Both the position numbers and the translations under genes were made by a program. A DNA stretch of 63,658 nucleotides from Intrasporangium chromatireducens Q5-1 (GTDB lineage: Bacteria > Actinomycetota > Actinomycetes > Actinomycetales > Dermatophilaceae), in NCBI RefSeq assembly GCF_000576575.1, contig NZ_AWQS01000004.1, positions 1 to 63,658 of the forward strand. The letters are read 5' to 3'. The notes under the pieces were generated by a model, which saw only the letters and a list, made by a program, of their open reading frames with translations, was not told the origin of the DNA and made no database searches. Shown piece after piece: positions 16,605-24,251 of this stretch. Position 1 is the first letter of the stretch; each line of letters opens with the position of its first letter.

Positions 16605-17840
16605 ATGGACTGGTCGATTCCCGAGGACGTCACGACCTTCGTGAAGCACCTCGACGACTTCATCGAGCGGGAGATCAAGCCGCTCGAGGACGAGCACCCG
16701 CAGTTCTTCGACCACCGGAGGGAGTACGCCCGCACCGACTGGGAGCGGGACGGCTTCCCGACGAAGGCTTGGCGTGAACTGCTGCAGGAGATGCGCCGCC
16801 GCGCCGACGCAGCGGGCTTCTTCCGGTACCCCCTCCCGGCGACGATGGGTGGCCAGGCGGGTACGAACGTCGCGATGGCCTTCGTCCGCGAGCACCTGTT
16901 GACGAGGGGCTCGGGGCTGCACTTCCCCCACTCGGACGAGGCCTCGGTGGTCGCCAACCTGCCGATCGCGCTCGTCCTCGACGAGTTCGGCACCCCGGAG
17001 CAGCGCGAGCTCATCGAGCCGCTCATCCGCGGAGACATCGAGATCGCCTTCGGCCTCACCGAGCCGAACCACGGGTCCGACGCGACCTGGCTCGAGACGA
17101 CCGCCCGCCGGGACGGCGACGACTGGGTCATCAACGGGGAGAAGCGCTTCAACTCACTCGTCGACTGCTCCGAGTACGACATCGTCTTCGCCCGGACCGG
17201 CGGCCAGGACGGCAAGGCCGACGGCATCACCGCCTTCCTCGTCCCCATCCCGACTTCAGGCTTCTCGATCCCGTTCAACCACTGGACGTTCAACATGCCA
17301 AGCGACCACTCCGAGGTCCACCTGCGCGACGTCCGCGTCCCCGCGGGCGCCGTCATCGGCGAGGTGGGCAAGGGCCTCGAATGCGCCCAGCTGTTCGTGC
17401 ACGAGAACCGGATCCGGCAGGCCGCCGCCTCCCTCGGCGCCGCACAGTACTGCATCAACGAGTCGGTGAAGTACGCCCAGGAGCGCGTGGTCTTCGGCAA
17501 GCCGCTGCACGAGCACCAAGGCATCCAGTGGCAGCTCGTCGAGCTGCAGACCGAGGCCGAGCTGGTCCGCAACACGATCTACAAGACAGCCTGGATGATG
17601 GACGAGCTGGGCAAGACCGGCGTGAGCGACAAGGTCGCGATGGTCAACTTCCGAAGCAACCAGCTGGCCTGCAACGCCGCCGACCGAGCCATGCAGATCC
17701 ACGGCGGCATGGGCTACACGCGAGCCAAGCAGTTCGAGCTGATCTACCGGCACCACCGCCGCTACCGCATCTCGGAGGGAACCGACGAGCTGCAGAAGCG
17801 CCGGATCGCCAGTGCCATGTTCAGCTTCGCGAAGGGATGA
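16605..17840 (+). CDS. Acyl-CoA dehydrogenase (FadE-type, 411 aa)
   Basis: A flavin acyl-CoA dehydrogenase. FGLTEPNHGSDATWLET carries the flavin/substrate loop, QIHGGMGYTRAKQFE the C-terminal helical motif, and SEGTDELQKRR retains the usual catalytic Glu before GT, unlike the dehydrogenases at 2822 and 48940. The N-terminus is longer than average and begins with an acidic helix, as in the ACAD10/11-like branch. ATG 16605 follows GGAAGGAAGG. Its 3' end overlaps the convergent TetR gene by 20 bases. It forms a natural set with the MaoC hydratase across the divergent promoter. Confidence 0.85.
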   Translation: MDWSIPEDVTTFVKHLDDFIEREIKPLEDEHPQFFDHRREYARTDWERDGFPTKAWRELLQEMRRRADAAGFFRYPLPATMGGQAGTNVAMAFVREHLLTRGSGLHFPHSDEASVVANLPIALVLDEFGTPEQRELIEPLIRGDIEIAFGLTEPNHGSDATWLETTARRDGDDWVINGEKRFNSLVDCSEYDIVFARTGGQDGKADGITAFLVPIPTSGFSIPFNHWTFNMPSDHSEVHLRDVRVPAGAVIGEVGKGLECAQLFVHENRIRQAAASLGAAQYCINESVKYAQERVVFGKPLHEHQGIQWQLVELQTEAELVRNTIYKTAWMMDELGKTGVSDKVAMVNFRSNQLACNAADRAMQIHGGMGYTRAKQFELIYRHHRRYRISEGTDELQKRRIASAMFSFAKG

Positions 17841-18396
17841 CCAGCGGTTCCAGAGCCTGCAGGCTCGAGATCGCCAGCCCGACGACCAGGTCCTCGACGG
17901 ACCGCCCGCGCAGCAGGCCACTCGGCCAGGTCGTGATCGAGAAGATCAGGCCGAGGCACGCCTGTGTCGCGACGGACACCTCCGCAGCACGCGCCTGTGC
18001 GTACCGCCGGGCAACATGGCGCTCCCAGAGCTCCACGTATCGCTCGCGCCGGCGACCGAAGCGGCCTCGCCACGGTTCGACCAGCGAGCGGCCCTCGCGG
18101 TAGTAGACATTGACGAGATGCCGGTTGCCGATGGTGAATCTGACGTGGTGGCGGATGAGCCGATCCAGGTCCTCTTGAGGATCGGTGCCATCGGGCGTCC
18201 CCGCAGCGTCGAGCAGCTCGTCCATGGCCAGGTCGAACAGTGCGGCGAGGATCTCGTTCTTCCCCGCGAAGTGTCGATAGAGGGCCGGTCCGCTCAGTCC
18301 GGCGCGGCTACCGAGCTCGTCCATGCTGGCTCCGTGAAACCCCTTCTCGTGGAAGAGCTCGGCAGCGGTCTCGAGAATCTGACGGTCACGGTCCAC
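17821..18396 (-). CDS. TetR-family transcriptional repressor
   Basis: A 191-residue TetR regulator. The N-terminal helix-turn-helix is ILETAAELFHEKGFHGASMD followed by LGSRAGLSGPALYRHFAGKNE; the ligand domain is of the FadR/KstR-like acyl-CoA-sensing size. GTG 18396 is the best start because the next upstream candidates run into the operator. A perfect palindrome TAACGATCGTTA lies between this gene and the divergent LuxR-type gene, the expected place for autoregulation. The same core recurs in the amidohydrolase promoter at 1835, which suggests a small regulon. The inducer is probably a pathway acyl-CoA, but this is inference. Confidence 0.85.
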   Translation of the reverse strand: MDRDRQILETAAELFHEKGFHGASMDELGSRAGLSGPALYRHFAGKNEILAALFDLAMDELLDAAGTPDGTDPQEDLDRLIRHHVRFTIGNRHLVNVYYREGRSLVEPWRGRFGRRRERYVELWERHVARRYAQARAAEVSVATQACLGLIFSITTWPSGLLRGRSVEDLVVGLAISSLQALEPLVIPSRS

Positions 18397-18419
18397 GGTT
18401 GCGACGCTAGCACGCGCGT

Positions 18420-18435
18420 TAACGATCGTTATGAT
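18420..18435. promoter_or_regulatory. TetR-type operator TAACGATCGTTA overlapping a -10
   Basis: A 12-bp perfect palindrome (18420-18431) between divergent TetR and LuxR-type genes. TATGAT (18430-18435) overlaps its right edge and lies six bases before the ATG of the LuxR-type gene, so that transcript may be leaderless and directly blocked by the repressor. Confidence 0.65.
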
Positions 18436-18441
18436 GTGGCG

Positions 18442-19596
18442 ATGAGCACGCATGGACGAGGGTCCCGTCTCAGGGATCGCGCGGCCGAGCTGCTCTGTAT
18501 GACGGACGAGCTGGCCGACTCGGACCTGACGCCCGCGCCGGCGGCGCTCGAGAGCCTGCGTGCGCTCGACGCCCATCTGGCCGTTCGCGGCGGGCAGTTG
18601 CGCGACCGCCTCCTGGGCACGGATACCGGCGGCGAGCGGGCGCACGCTGTCAGCATCGCCTTGGCCGACGTGCAGACCATGCGCTTCGAGATCCGCGACT
18701 TCATCGTGCACGAGCGCCTGCGACGGCTCGAGCAGCTCGAGAGAGGTCTGGCCGGCCTGCGCGACCTGCACGACCCCGATGTCTTGCTCGGGAGCGTGTG
18801 CCGGGCCGTGGTCGAGTCCTGCGGCTTCGATCGGGTCATGCTCTCTCGCGTGGAGGGGACCATGTGGCGACCCTGGAAGAGCTATGCGGTCCATCGGCAG
18901 GACGCAGAGTTGCGCTTCCGCGACTGGATGGCCCAGATCCCCGAGATCCCGCTCGACCGCCTCCTGCTCGAGTCCGACATGGTGCGTCGGGGCGAGGCCG
19001 CCATCGTCGAGAACGCCGCGACCGACCCGCGGGTCAGCCCCGTCCTCCGCGCGGCGTCGGGTCACCGGTCGTACGTCGCGGCGCCACTCATGCCGGAGGG
19101 TCGCGTCGTCGGCTTCCTGCACGCGGACTACCGGGCGCTCGCGGTGACGCCGCTCGACCGCGACGTGCTGGCAGCCTTCGCCCGGGTCTTCGACGGACTC
19201 TTCGAGCGTGCTGTGCTGGTGCGCCGGCTCCAGGAGCAGCGTGACCAGGTGCGTGCCGCGCTCCAAGCAGTCGCCACCTCGCTCGACGACCTCGCCAACG
19301 CCGAGATCGGGCTGGCCAGGCATGACCGCCCGACCGCCCTCGGCGCGGGCCAGCGACGGATGAAGCGCACCGCTGATCTCGGTCGGCTCGAGAGCCTGCT
19401 GACCAAGCGTGAGCTCGAGGTGCTCGCCCTCGTCGCAACGGGCGCGACCAACGACCGCATCGCCGAACGCCTCGTCATCTCCAGCGACACCGTCAAGTCG
19501 CACATGAAGCACATCCTTCGCAAGCTGCACGTCGACAACCGCGCCGAGGCCATCAGCCAGTACCTGCGCCTGACCCTCGAGGGCGGCGAGGGCTGA
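18442..19596 (+). CDS. GAF-domain LuxR-type transcriptional regulator
   Basis: A 384-residue regulator. The C-terminus is a LuxR/NarL helix-turn-helix (LTKRELEVLALVATGATNDR, then SSDTVKSHMKHILRKLHV). The middle region (about 115-265) has GAF features: DVLLGSVCRAVVESCGFDRV, RSYVAAPLMPEGRVVGFLHAD. The N-terminal 100 residues are helical and include a long heptad-like stretch. Such GAF-LuxR proteins activate aromatic or alicyclic catabolic operons in actinobacteria. The ATG at 18442 has no clear ribosome site but follows a TATGAT by six bases, consistent with leaderless expression. Confidence 0.8.
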   Translation: MSTHGRGSRLRDRAAELLCMTDELADSDLTPAPAALESLRALDAHLAVRGGQLRDRLLGTDTGGERAHAVSIALADVQTMRFEIRDFIVHERLRRLEQLERGLAGLRDLHDPDVLLGSVCRAVVESCGFDRVMLSRVEGTMWRPWKSYAVHRQDAELRFRDWMAQIPEIPLDRLLLESDMVRRGEAAIVENAATDPRVSPVLRAASGHRSYVAAPLMPEGRVVGFLHADYRALAVTPLDRDVLAAFARVFDGLFERAVLVRRLQEQRDQVRAALQAVATSLDDLANAEIGLARHDRPTALGAGQRRMKRTADLGRLESLLTKRELEVLALVATGATNDRIAERLVISSDTVKSHMKHILRKLHVDNRAEAISQYLRLTLEGGEG

Positions 19597-19637
19597 GCTT
19601 GGGGTTGCCTCGCGGCCATCCCCTCGGTAAGGTCTAA

Positions 19638-19655
19638 TGGTCAGACCGATATAGG
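19638..19655 (+). promoter_or_regulatory. GntR-type box before the 19665 reductase
   Basis: TGGTCAGACCG (19638-19648), identical to the box at 1810, is followed directly by the -10-like TATAGG (19650-19655). No good -35 is visible. Confidence 0.55.
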
Positions 19656-19664
19656 AGTGTCGAC

Positions 19665-20645
19665 ATGCAGGCCGTCCTGATGAGGACCTTCGGAGAGGCC
19701 GACGTCCTCCGCGCGGAGTCGGTGGCCGATCCCGAGGCGCGGGCCGGGTGGGCGACCGTGCGCCTCAAGGCCGCTGCCCTCAACTGGCACGATGTGCTCG
19801 TCCGTCAGGGCCGGTACGGCTCGCCGCTCCCGCATGTCATCGGAGCCGACGGTGCCGGCGTTCGCGTGGACACGGGCGAGGAGGTCGTCGTCCTGCCCTC
19901 CCTCTGGTGGGGCGACGACGAGTCCGCGCCCGGTCCGGACTTCGAGATCCTCGGCGACCACCGTTGGGGCACCTACGCCGAGCTGGTCCGGGTACCGGTC
20001 GACTGCCTCGCCCCGAGGCCGGCCGGCCTGAGCTGGGATGAGGCGGCAGCCCTCCCGCTCGTCGGGGTCACCACGTACCGAGGCCTCTTCTCCCGTGGCC
20101 GCCTTCGCCGGGGGGAGAGCCTGCTGGTCCTCGGTGCCGGCGGAGGGGTCGCGACGATGGCCGTCTCGCTGGCCTCCGGCGTCGGAGCCCGGGTCGTGGT
20201 CACGTCATCCTCGCCCGAGAAGATCGCGCAGGCCAAGGGTCTCGGCGCTGCTGGTGGGGTGCTCTACACGGAGGACGACTGGCCCGACCAGGCCAGGGCA
20301 CTCTCACCCGGCGGGGCCGGCTTCGACCTCGTCCTGGACTCGGTTGGTACGTGGCGGGACTCGCTCCGGTGCCTGCGGCACGGCGGGCGCCTCGTCGTCC
20401 TCGGCGCGTCGCGTTCCGACTCCGTGGTCCTCGAGCCCCGGCCCTTCTACTTCGGGCAGTACGAGCTGATCGGCACGACGATGGGCAGCCCCAGGGACTT
20501 CGCCGGCCTGCTCGCGCTCATGGACGGGAATGACATCGTGCCACCTCCGATCAGTGCCACGTACCCCCTCGACGCCGCTGCGGACGCCCACCGGTTCCTC
20601 GAGGCCGGCGCGGGCTTCGGCAAGGTCGTCCTCACCCAGCCCTGA
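19665..20645 (+). CDS. MDR-superfamily alcohol dehydrogenase/quinone reductase-like protein
   Basis: A 326-residue medium-chain dehydrogenase/reductase. Its Rossmann loop is LLVLGAGGGVATMAVS and the N-terminal domain has ALNWHDVLVRQGRYG and VIGADGAGV. The classical catalytic-zinc Cys/His ligands are not apparent, which favours a zinc-free enoyl reductase or ketone reductase. ATG 19665 follows TAGGAG. It shares an operon with the crotonase 23 bases downstream and is headed by a GntR-type box. It is only distantly related to the two quinone-reductase-like paralogues in this window. Confidence 0.8.
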   Translation: MQAVLMRTFGEADVLRAESVADPEARAGWATVRLKAAALNWHDVLVRQGRYGSPLPHVIGADGAGVRVDTGEEVVVLPSLWWGDDESAPGPDFEILGDHRWGTYAELVRVPVDCLAPRPAGLSWDEAAALPLVGVTTYRGLFSRGRLRRGESLLVLGAGGGVATMAVSLASGVGARVVVTSSSPEKIAQAKGLGAAGGVLYTEDDWPDQARALSPGGAGFDLVLDSVGTWRDSLRCLRHGGRLVVLGASRSDSVVLEPRPFYFGQYELIGTTMGSPRDFAGLLALMDGNDIVPPPISATYPLDAAADAHRFLEAGAGFGKVVLTQP

Positions 20646-20668
20646 CTGCAACCCGAAAGGAAGCCGAC

Positions 20669-21448
20669 GTGACGAACAAGGTGCGCTACGAGGTGGCCGA
20701 CGCCGTCGGGACCATCACCCTCGACGACCCCGAGGTCCGCAACGCACTCAGCGACGAGCTGCTCGACGACCTCATCTCGGCGTTCCTGCGGGCGCGGGCG
20801 GACGACACCGTGCGCGTCGTCGTGCTCACCTCCTCGCACGACCGGATCTTCTCCGCGGGCGGTGACCTCAAGGCGTTCGCCGGCGACGCTCCGACGATCA
20901 CCAAGTATGGCGGCCTGGACCGGTTCCCCCGGCTCTATCAGCTCATCGGAGGCCTCGGCAAGCCGGTCCTGTGTGCCGCGAACGGTGACGTGCTGGCCGG
21001 CGCCTTCGGGCTGGCCCTCGCGTGCGATCTGATCATCGCCAAGGACTCGGTGCGCTTCGGATGTCCCGAGATCAACGTCGGGGTCTTCCCGTTCATGATC
21101 TCCGCGGTGATCTACCGCAACATCGGCCGGATGAAGGCGAACGAGCTGATGATGCTCGGCGAGTCCATCACGGCCGGTGAGGCGCTCAGCCTGGGCATCG
21201 TGAACCGCGTGGTGTCGGCGGAGGCGTTCGACGAGACGGTCCGCGACTGGGCCCGGCGTCTGGCCACGAAGTCGCCACTGCTCATGCGACTGGGCAAGGA
21301 CGCCATCAATGCCACGCGGGACCTCCCGCTCCCCGCGGCGCTCTCGGCCCTGCAGGCGCAGCTCGCCCTCGCGTTCACCACCGAGGACATCAAGGAGGGG
21401 GTGGCCGCCTTCAAGGAGAGGCGCGCCCCGAAGTGGCAGCTGCGTTGA
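20669..21448 (+). CDS. Enoyl-CoA hydratase/isomerase (crotonase family)
   Basis: A 259-residue crotonase-fold protein. The oxyanion-hole loops are FSAGGDLKAF and ANGDVLAGAFGLALACDL, and the C-terminal helix has the EGVAAFKERRAPKW ending. The usual catalytic Glu positions after the second loop read PEINVGVFPFMIS, so at least one Glu is kept. Members hydrate enoyl-CoA or shift double bonds. GTG 20669 follows AAAGGAAG. It is the second gene after the MDR protein, and the next gene starts a new transcript with its own promoter. Confidence 0.8.
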   Translation: MTNKVRYEVADAVGTITLDDPEVRNALSDELLDDLISAFLRARADDTVRVVVLTSSHDRIFSAGGDLKAFAGDAPTITKYGGLDRFPRLYQLIGGLGKPVLCAANGDVLAGAFGLALACDLIIAKDSVRFGCPEINVGVFPFMISAVIYRNIGRMKANELMMLGESITAGEALSLGIVNRVVSAEAFDETVRDWARRLATKSPLLMRLGKDAINATRDLPLPAALSALQAQLALAFTTEDIKEGVAAFKERRAPKWQLR

Positions 21449-21461
21449 CACCGGAGACCTC

Positions 21462-21501
21462 TTGATCCTTCGGTCTAACCATTTTATGATCGGTCCAACA
21501 C
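21462..21501 (+). promoter_or_regulatory. Promoter with GntR-type boxes before the 21532 ligase
   Basis: -35 TTGATC (21462-21467), 17-base spacer, -10 TATGAT (21485-21490). The box CGGTCTAACCA (21471-21481) lies within the spacer and a second imperfect copy CGGTCCAACAC (21491-21501) directly follows the -10. Confidence 0.65.
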
Positions 21502-21531
21502 ACGAACAGACCCCGAAGGGACCGTCGCCCG

Positions 21532-23193
21532 ATGAAGCTCGCGCACGTCACCGACCGCTACTCCGCCGACGAGATCGCGACGTTCTACGACACGGGCCAG
21601 TGGCGCGCCGACACCCTCTTCGACCTGCTCGAGCGCCAGGTGCAGGCCCAGCCCGATCGCGTCTTCCTCACGGACGACACGACGGGGCTCACCTTCCGGC
21701 AGTTGCGCGACCGGGCCCTCGGCCTCGCGGTCGGTCTGCACCGGTGGGGCCTTCGAGCCGGTGACCGCGTCACCGTCCAGCTGCCCAACTGGACGGAGTT
21801 CGCCGTCATCACGGTCGCGCTCGCGCGCCTCGGCGCGATCATGGTGCCGATCATGCCGATCTACCGGCGAGACGAGGTGGCCTACATCTCGGGCAACGCC
21901 GAAGCCCGCCTCGCCTTCACCGCCGAGTCGTTCAAGGCGTTCGACTACCCCGGGATGTACGCCGAGATCCGGGACGAGCTGCCGGCGCTCGAAGCCGTCG
22001 TCGTGGTCCGCGGCGCGGGGGTCGGGGACGAGAGCACCATCGACGTCGAGTCGCTTGTGGTCGACGTCGACAGCCAGGCGGGCGCGACCGAGATCGGGCA
22101 GGGGGTCGGGCCCGACGAACCGTTCGTCATCGTCTACAGCAGCGGCACGACGTCGTTTCCCAAGGGCTGCCTGCACACGTTCAACACGATGGCGTGTGGC
22201 GCCCGCATCCTCGGCGACGCCTGGGGGGTCACGACCCAGGATGTCCAGTTCGGGCCGTCGCCGGTCACCCACACGACCGGCCTCGTCACCAGCGTCATCG
22301 TGCCGTTGATCCGCGGCTCCCAGTCGCACATCATGCAGTCCTGGGAGCCCAGGCTCGGGCTCGACCAGATCAGAGAGCATGGCTGCACGATCACCGTCAA
22401 CGCGACCACGTTCCTGCAGATGGCGCTCGACGCCTACGACCCGGAGGTGCATGACGCGAGCAGCATGCGCGTCTGGGTCGCCGCCGGAGCGCCGATCCCG
22501 GGGACCATCATCGAACGCGCGGCCACGGTGTTCCCGGCGATGAAGGTGCTCAGCCTGTACGGACGCACAGAGAACATCACGACGACGATGTGCAGGCCCG
22601 ACGACGAGCCGCGCCGGTCGCTCACCTCGGACGGCCAGGCTCTGCCACTCCAGTCGGTCAAGATCGTCGACGAGGAGGGCAACGAGGTGCCGCGGGGCCA
22701 GGAGGGCGACGTCGCCTACAAGGGCGCCATGCACATGCTCGAGTACGTCGCCAAGCCGGTCGAGACGGCGGAGCTGTTCACCCCCGACGGCCACTCCCGC
22801 TCCGGCGACCTGGGGGTGATGGACGAGGACGGCTTCGTCAGGGTCACCGGGCGGACCAAGGACATCGTGATCCGCGGCGGGCTCAACATCAGCGTGCGTC
22901 AGGTCGAGGACCTCCTGACGGCACACCCGGCCGTGAGCAGGGTCGCAGTCGTCGGGATGCCTGACGAACGACTGGGGGAGAAGGCGTGCTGCTATCTCGT
23001 TCCGACGGCGGGCAACGAGGGCATCACTCTCGAGGACGTCACGACCTACCTGCTCGACCAGGGCATCGCGAAGGTCAAGCTGCCCGAGCGCCTCGAGATC
23101 GTCGACGAGCTGCCCACCACTGCGACCGGGAAGATCCAGAAGCACGTCCTGCGCAAGATGATCGCCGAAAAGCTGAGCGAGCCGGTCGCCTGA
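21532..23193 (+). CDS. AMP-forming acyl-CoA ligase, AliA-like paralogue
   Basis: A 553-residue ANL ligase closely related to the one at 5005. Motifs: VYSSGTTSFPKG near 203, SLYGRTENITTT near 345, SRSGDLGVMDEDGFVRVTGR near 425, RGGLNISVRQ, and TATGKIQKHVLRK at the end. LPNWTEFA and VPIMPIYRRDEV again indicate the cyclohexanecarboxylate-type branch. ATG 21532 gives an N-terminus that aligns with the paralogue. Two ligases with the same kind of promoter suggest either two related ring acids or activation at two stages (parent acid and a chain-shortened acid). Confidence 0.85.
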   Translation: MKLAHVTDRYSADEIATFYDTGQWRADTLFDLLERQVQAQPDRVFLTDDTTGLTFRQLRDRALGLAVGLHRWGLRAGDRVTVQLPNWTEFAVITVALARLGAIMVPIMPIYRRDEVAYISGNAEARLAFTAESFKAFDYPGMYAEIRDELPALEAVVVVRGAGVGDESTIDVESLVVDVDSQAGATEIGQGVGPDEPFVIVYSSGTTSFPKGCLHTFNTMACGARILGDAWGVTTQDVQFGPSPVTHTTGLVTSVIVPLIRGSQSHIMQSWEPRLGLDQIREHGCTITVNATTFLQMALDAYDPEVHDASSMRVWVAAGAPIPGTIIERAATVFPAMKVLSLYGRTENITTTMCRPDDEPRRSLTSDGQALPLQSVKIVDEEGNEVPRGQEGDVAYKGAMHMLEYVAKPVETAELFTPDGHSRSGDLGVMDEDGFVRVTGRTKDIVIRGGLNISVRQVEDLLTAHPAVSRVAVVGMPDERLGEKACCYLVPTAGNEGITLEDVTTYLLDQGIAKVKLPERLEIVDELPTTATGKIQKHVLRKMIAEKLSEPVA

Positions 23194-23215
23194 GGGAGCG
23201 TCTCGCGCGAGGCGC

Positions 23216-23260
23216 GAGCCCAGCGGCATACGAGAGCATCGACCTTATGCCGCTGGGCTC
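23216..23260. terminator. Bidirectional terminator hairpin
   Basis: Perfect 15-base arms 23216-23230 and 23246-23260 (GAGCCCAGCGGCATA and its complement) with a 15-base loop, between convergent genes. It shares the GCGGCATA core with three other terminators here. Confidence 0.7.
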
Positions 23261-23291
23261 GTCGCGCTCTCCCGTCGGGCCGGTGGTGGTC

Positions 23292-23723
23292 TCAGGAGGC
23301 GGAGACGACCACGTCGGCCCTGCCCGTGACCACGAGACTGCCGTCGTCCTTCGTCGCACGAAGCTCGACGGTGGCGAGCTGCCCCGCCTCGCGCTGCTCG
23401 ACCGAGACCACCTCACCGCCCACCGTGACGGCGTCGCCGATCATGAGCGGCGCGACGAAGCGGACCTCGAGGCTGCGCAGGTGCTCGACACCCAGCCAAT
23501 CGGACACCCAACCGGCGAGCAGGCCGGCCTGGAACTGCCCCATCGCGATGGGACGCGGGAAGCCTGCGCGAGCGGCGAACTCCGGGTCGTGGTGCAGCGG
23601 GTTGAAGTCACCGCCGGCACCGGCGAAGCGGACGATGTCGGTCTGGGTGATTGGCCCGATGACCCGGGCCGGGTGGGTGTCGCCGACGGCGACGGCGGCC
23701 GGCGCTCGCCCGGAATGCGTCAT
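23292..23723 (-). CDS. MaoC-type dehydratase subunit (HadB-like)
   Basis: A 143-residue hotdog protein with the hydratase-2 catalytic pattern GGDFNPLHHDPEFA (Asp and His) and the FPRPIAMGQFQAGLL helix. In actinobacteria this type pairs with an N-terminal MaoC-like subunit to form a heteromeric (R)-hydratase, as in HadAB and ChsH1H2. Exactly such a partner is encoded immediately upstream with a four-base overlap. It probably hydrates the enoyl-CoA formed by the nearby dehydrogenases. Confidence 0.85.
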   Translation of the reverse strand: MTHSGRAPAAVAVGDTHPARVIGPITQTDIVRFAGAGGDFNPLHHDPEFAARAGFPRPIAMGQFQAGLLAGWVSDWLGVEHLRSLEVRFVAPLMIGDAVTVGGEVVSVEQREAGQLATVELRATKDDGSLVVTGRADVVVSAS

Positions 23724-24178
23724 GAGGATGCTCCACGCTCGATGATCGTCTCGGTCAGCCGCACGACGGGGGAGCCTGCCGCGTCGAGGTATTCGGTCTC
23801 CAACGTGATGATTCGCACGGTGCCGCCCCGGGACCCGGCTCGCTGCACGTCGCTCGTGACGCGACGTGTCCCGCGCAACGTGTCACCGGCCACCAGTGCT
23901 CGCTGGTACTCCCACCGCACGCCGCCGACCACCACCCGTTCGAGCGCCAGACCCAGGCGGTCGACGAAGGCACCCTGGTCCCGCACGTGCCCGGCGACGA
24001 CGACGTGTGTCGGCGTCGCGAGGACGTCTTCGAAGCCGGCGGCGCGTGCCGCGGCGCGGTCGGTGTGGATGAGGTCGTCGGTCGCGGTGGCGGTCGCGAA
24101 CTCGCGGATCTTGCCACGCTCAACGTCGAACGACACCTCGTCGATGACGGTGCCGACGAGGCCATCGGTGGCGCCCAT
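23720..24178 (-). CDS. FAS1-like/MaoC N-terminal dehydratase subunit (HadA-like)
   Basis: A 152-residue hotdog protein of the MaoC_dehydrat_N type: FDVERGKIREFATATATDD at the start, then FEDVLATPTHVVV and RVVVGGVRWEYQRALVAGD. It lacks the full catalytic Asp/His set and is expected to act as the non-catalytic half of a heteromeric hydratase with the next gene, which it overlaps by four bases. ATG 24178 follows GAGGAG; the ATG 21 bases upstream has none. A GntR-type box lies 24 bases before the start, shared with the divergent dehydrogenase. Confidence 0.8.
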   Translation of the reverse strand: MGATDGLVGTVIDEVSFDVERGKIREFATATATDDLIHTDRAAARAAGFEDVLATPTHVVVAGHVRDQGAFVDRLGLALERVVVGGVRWEYQRALVAGDTLRGTRRVTSDVQRAGSRGGTVRIITLETEYLDAAGSPVVRLTETIIERGASS

Positions 24179-24201
24179 GGTGCTCCTCAGAGGTCTCATT
24201 T

Positions 24202-24217
24202 CGGTCTGACCTATAGT
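24202..24217. promoter_or_regulatory. GntR-type box in divergent promoter
   Basis: CGGTCTGACCT (24202-24212), with a TATAGT -10-like element at 24212-24217 directed toward the plus-strand dehydrogenase. GGTCTGACC is a near-perfect palindrome. Confidence 0.6.
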
Positions 24218-24251
24218 ATCATTTAGCCAGAGAGACGAGAAAGGGCGGCTG

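Noticed and set aside
16451-17575. Long N-terminal extension of the MaoC hydratase frame
   Set aside because: The 150-residue form has the normal family length; the extension is antisense to the dehydrogenase.
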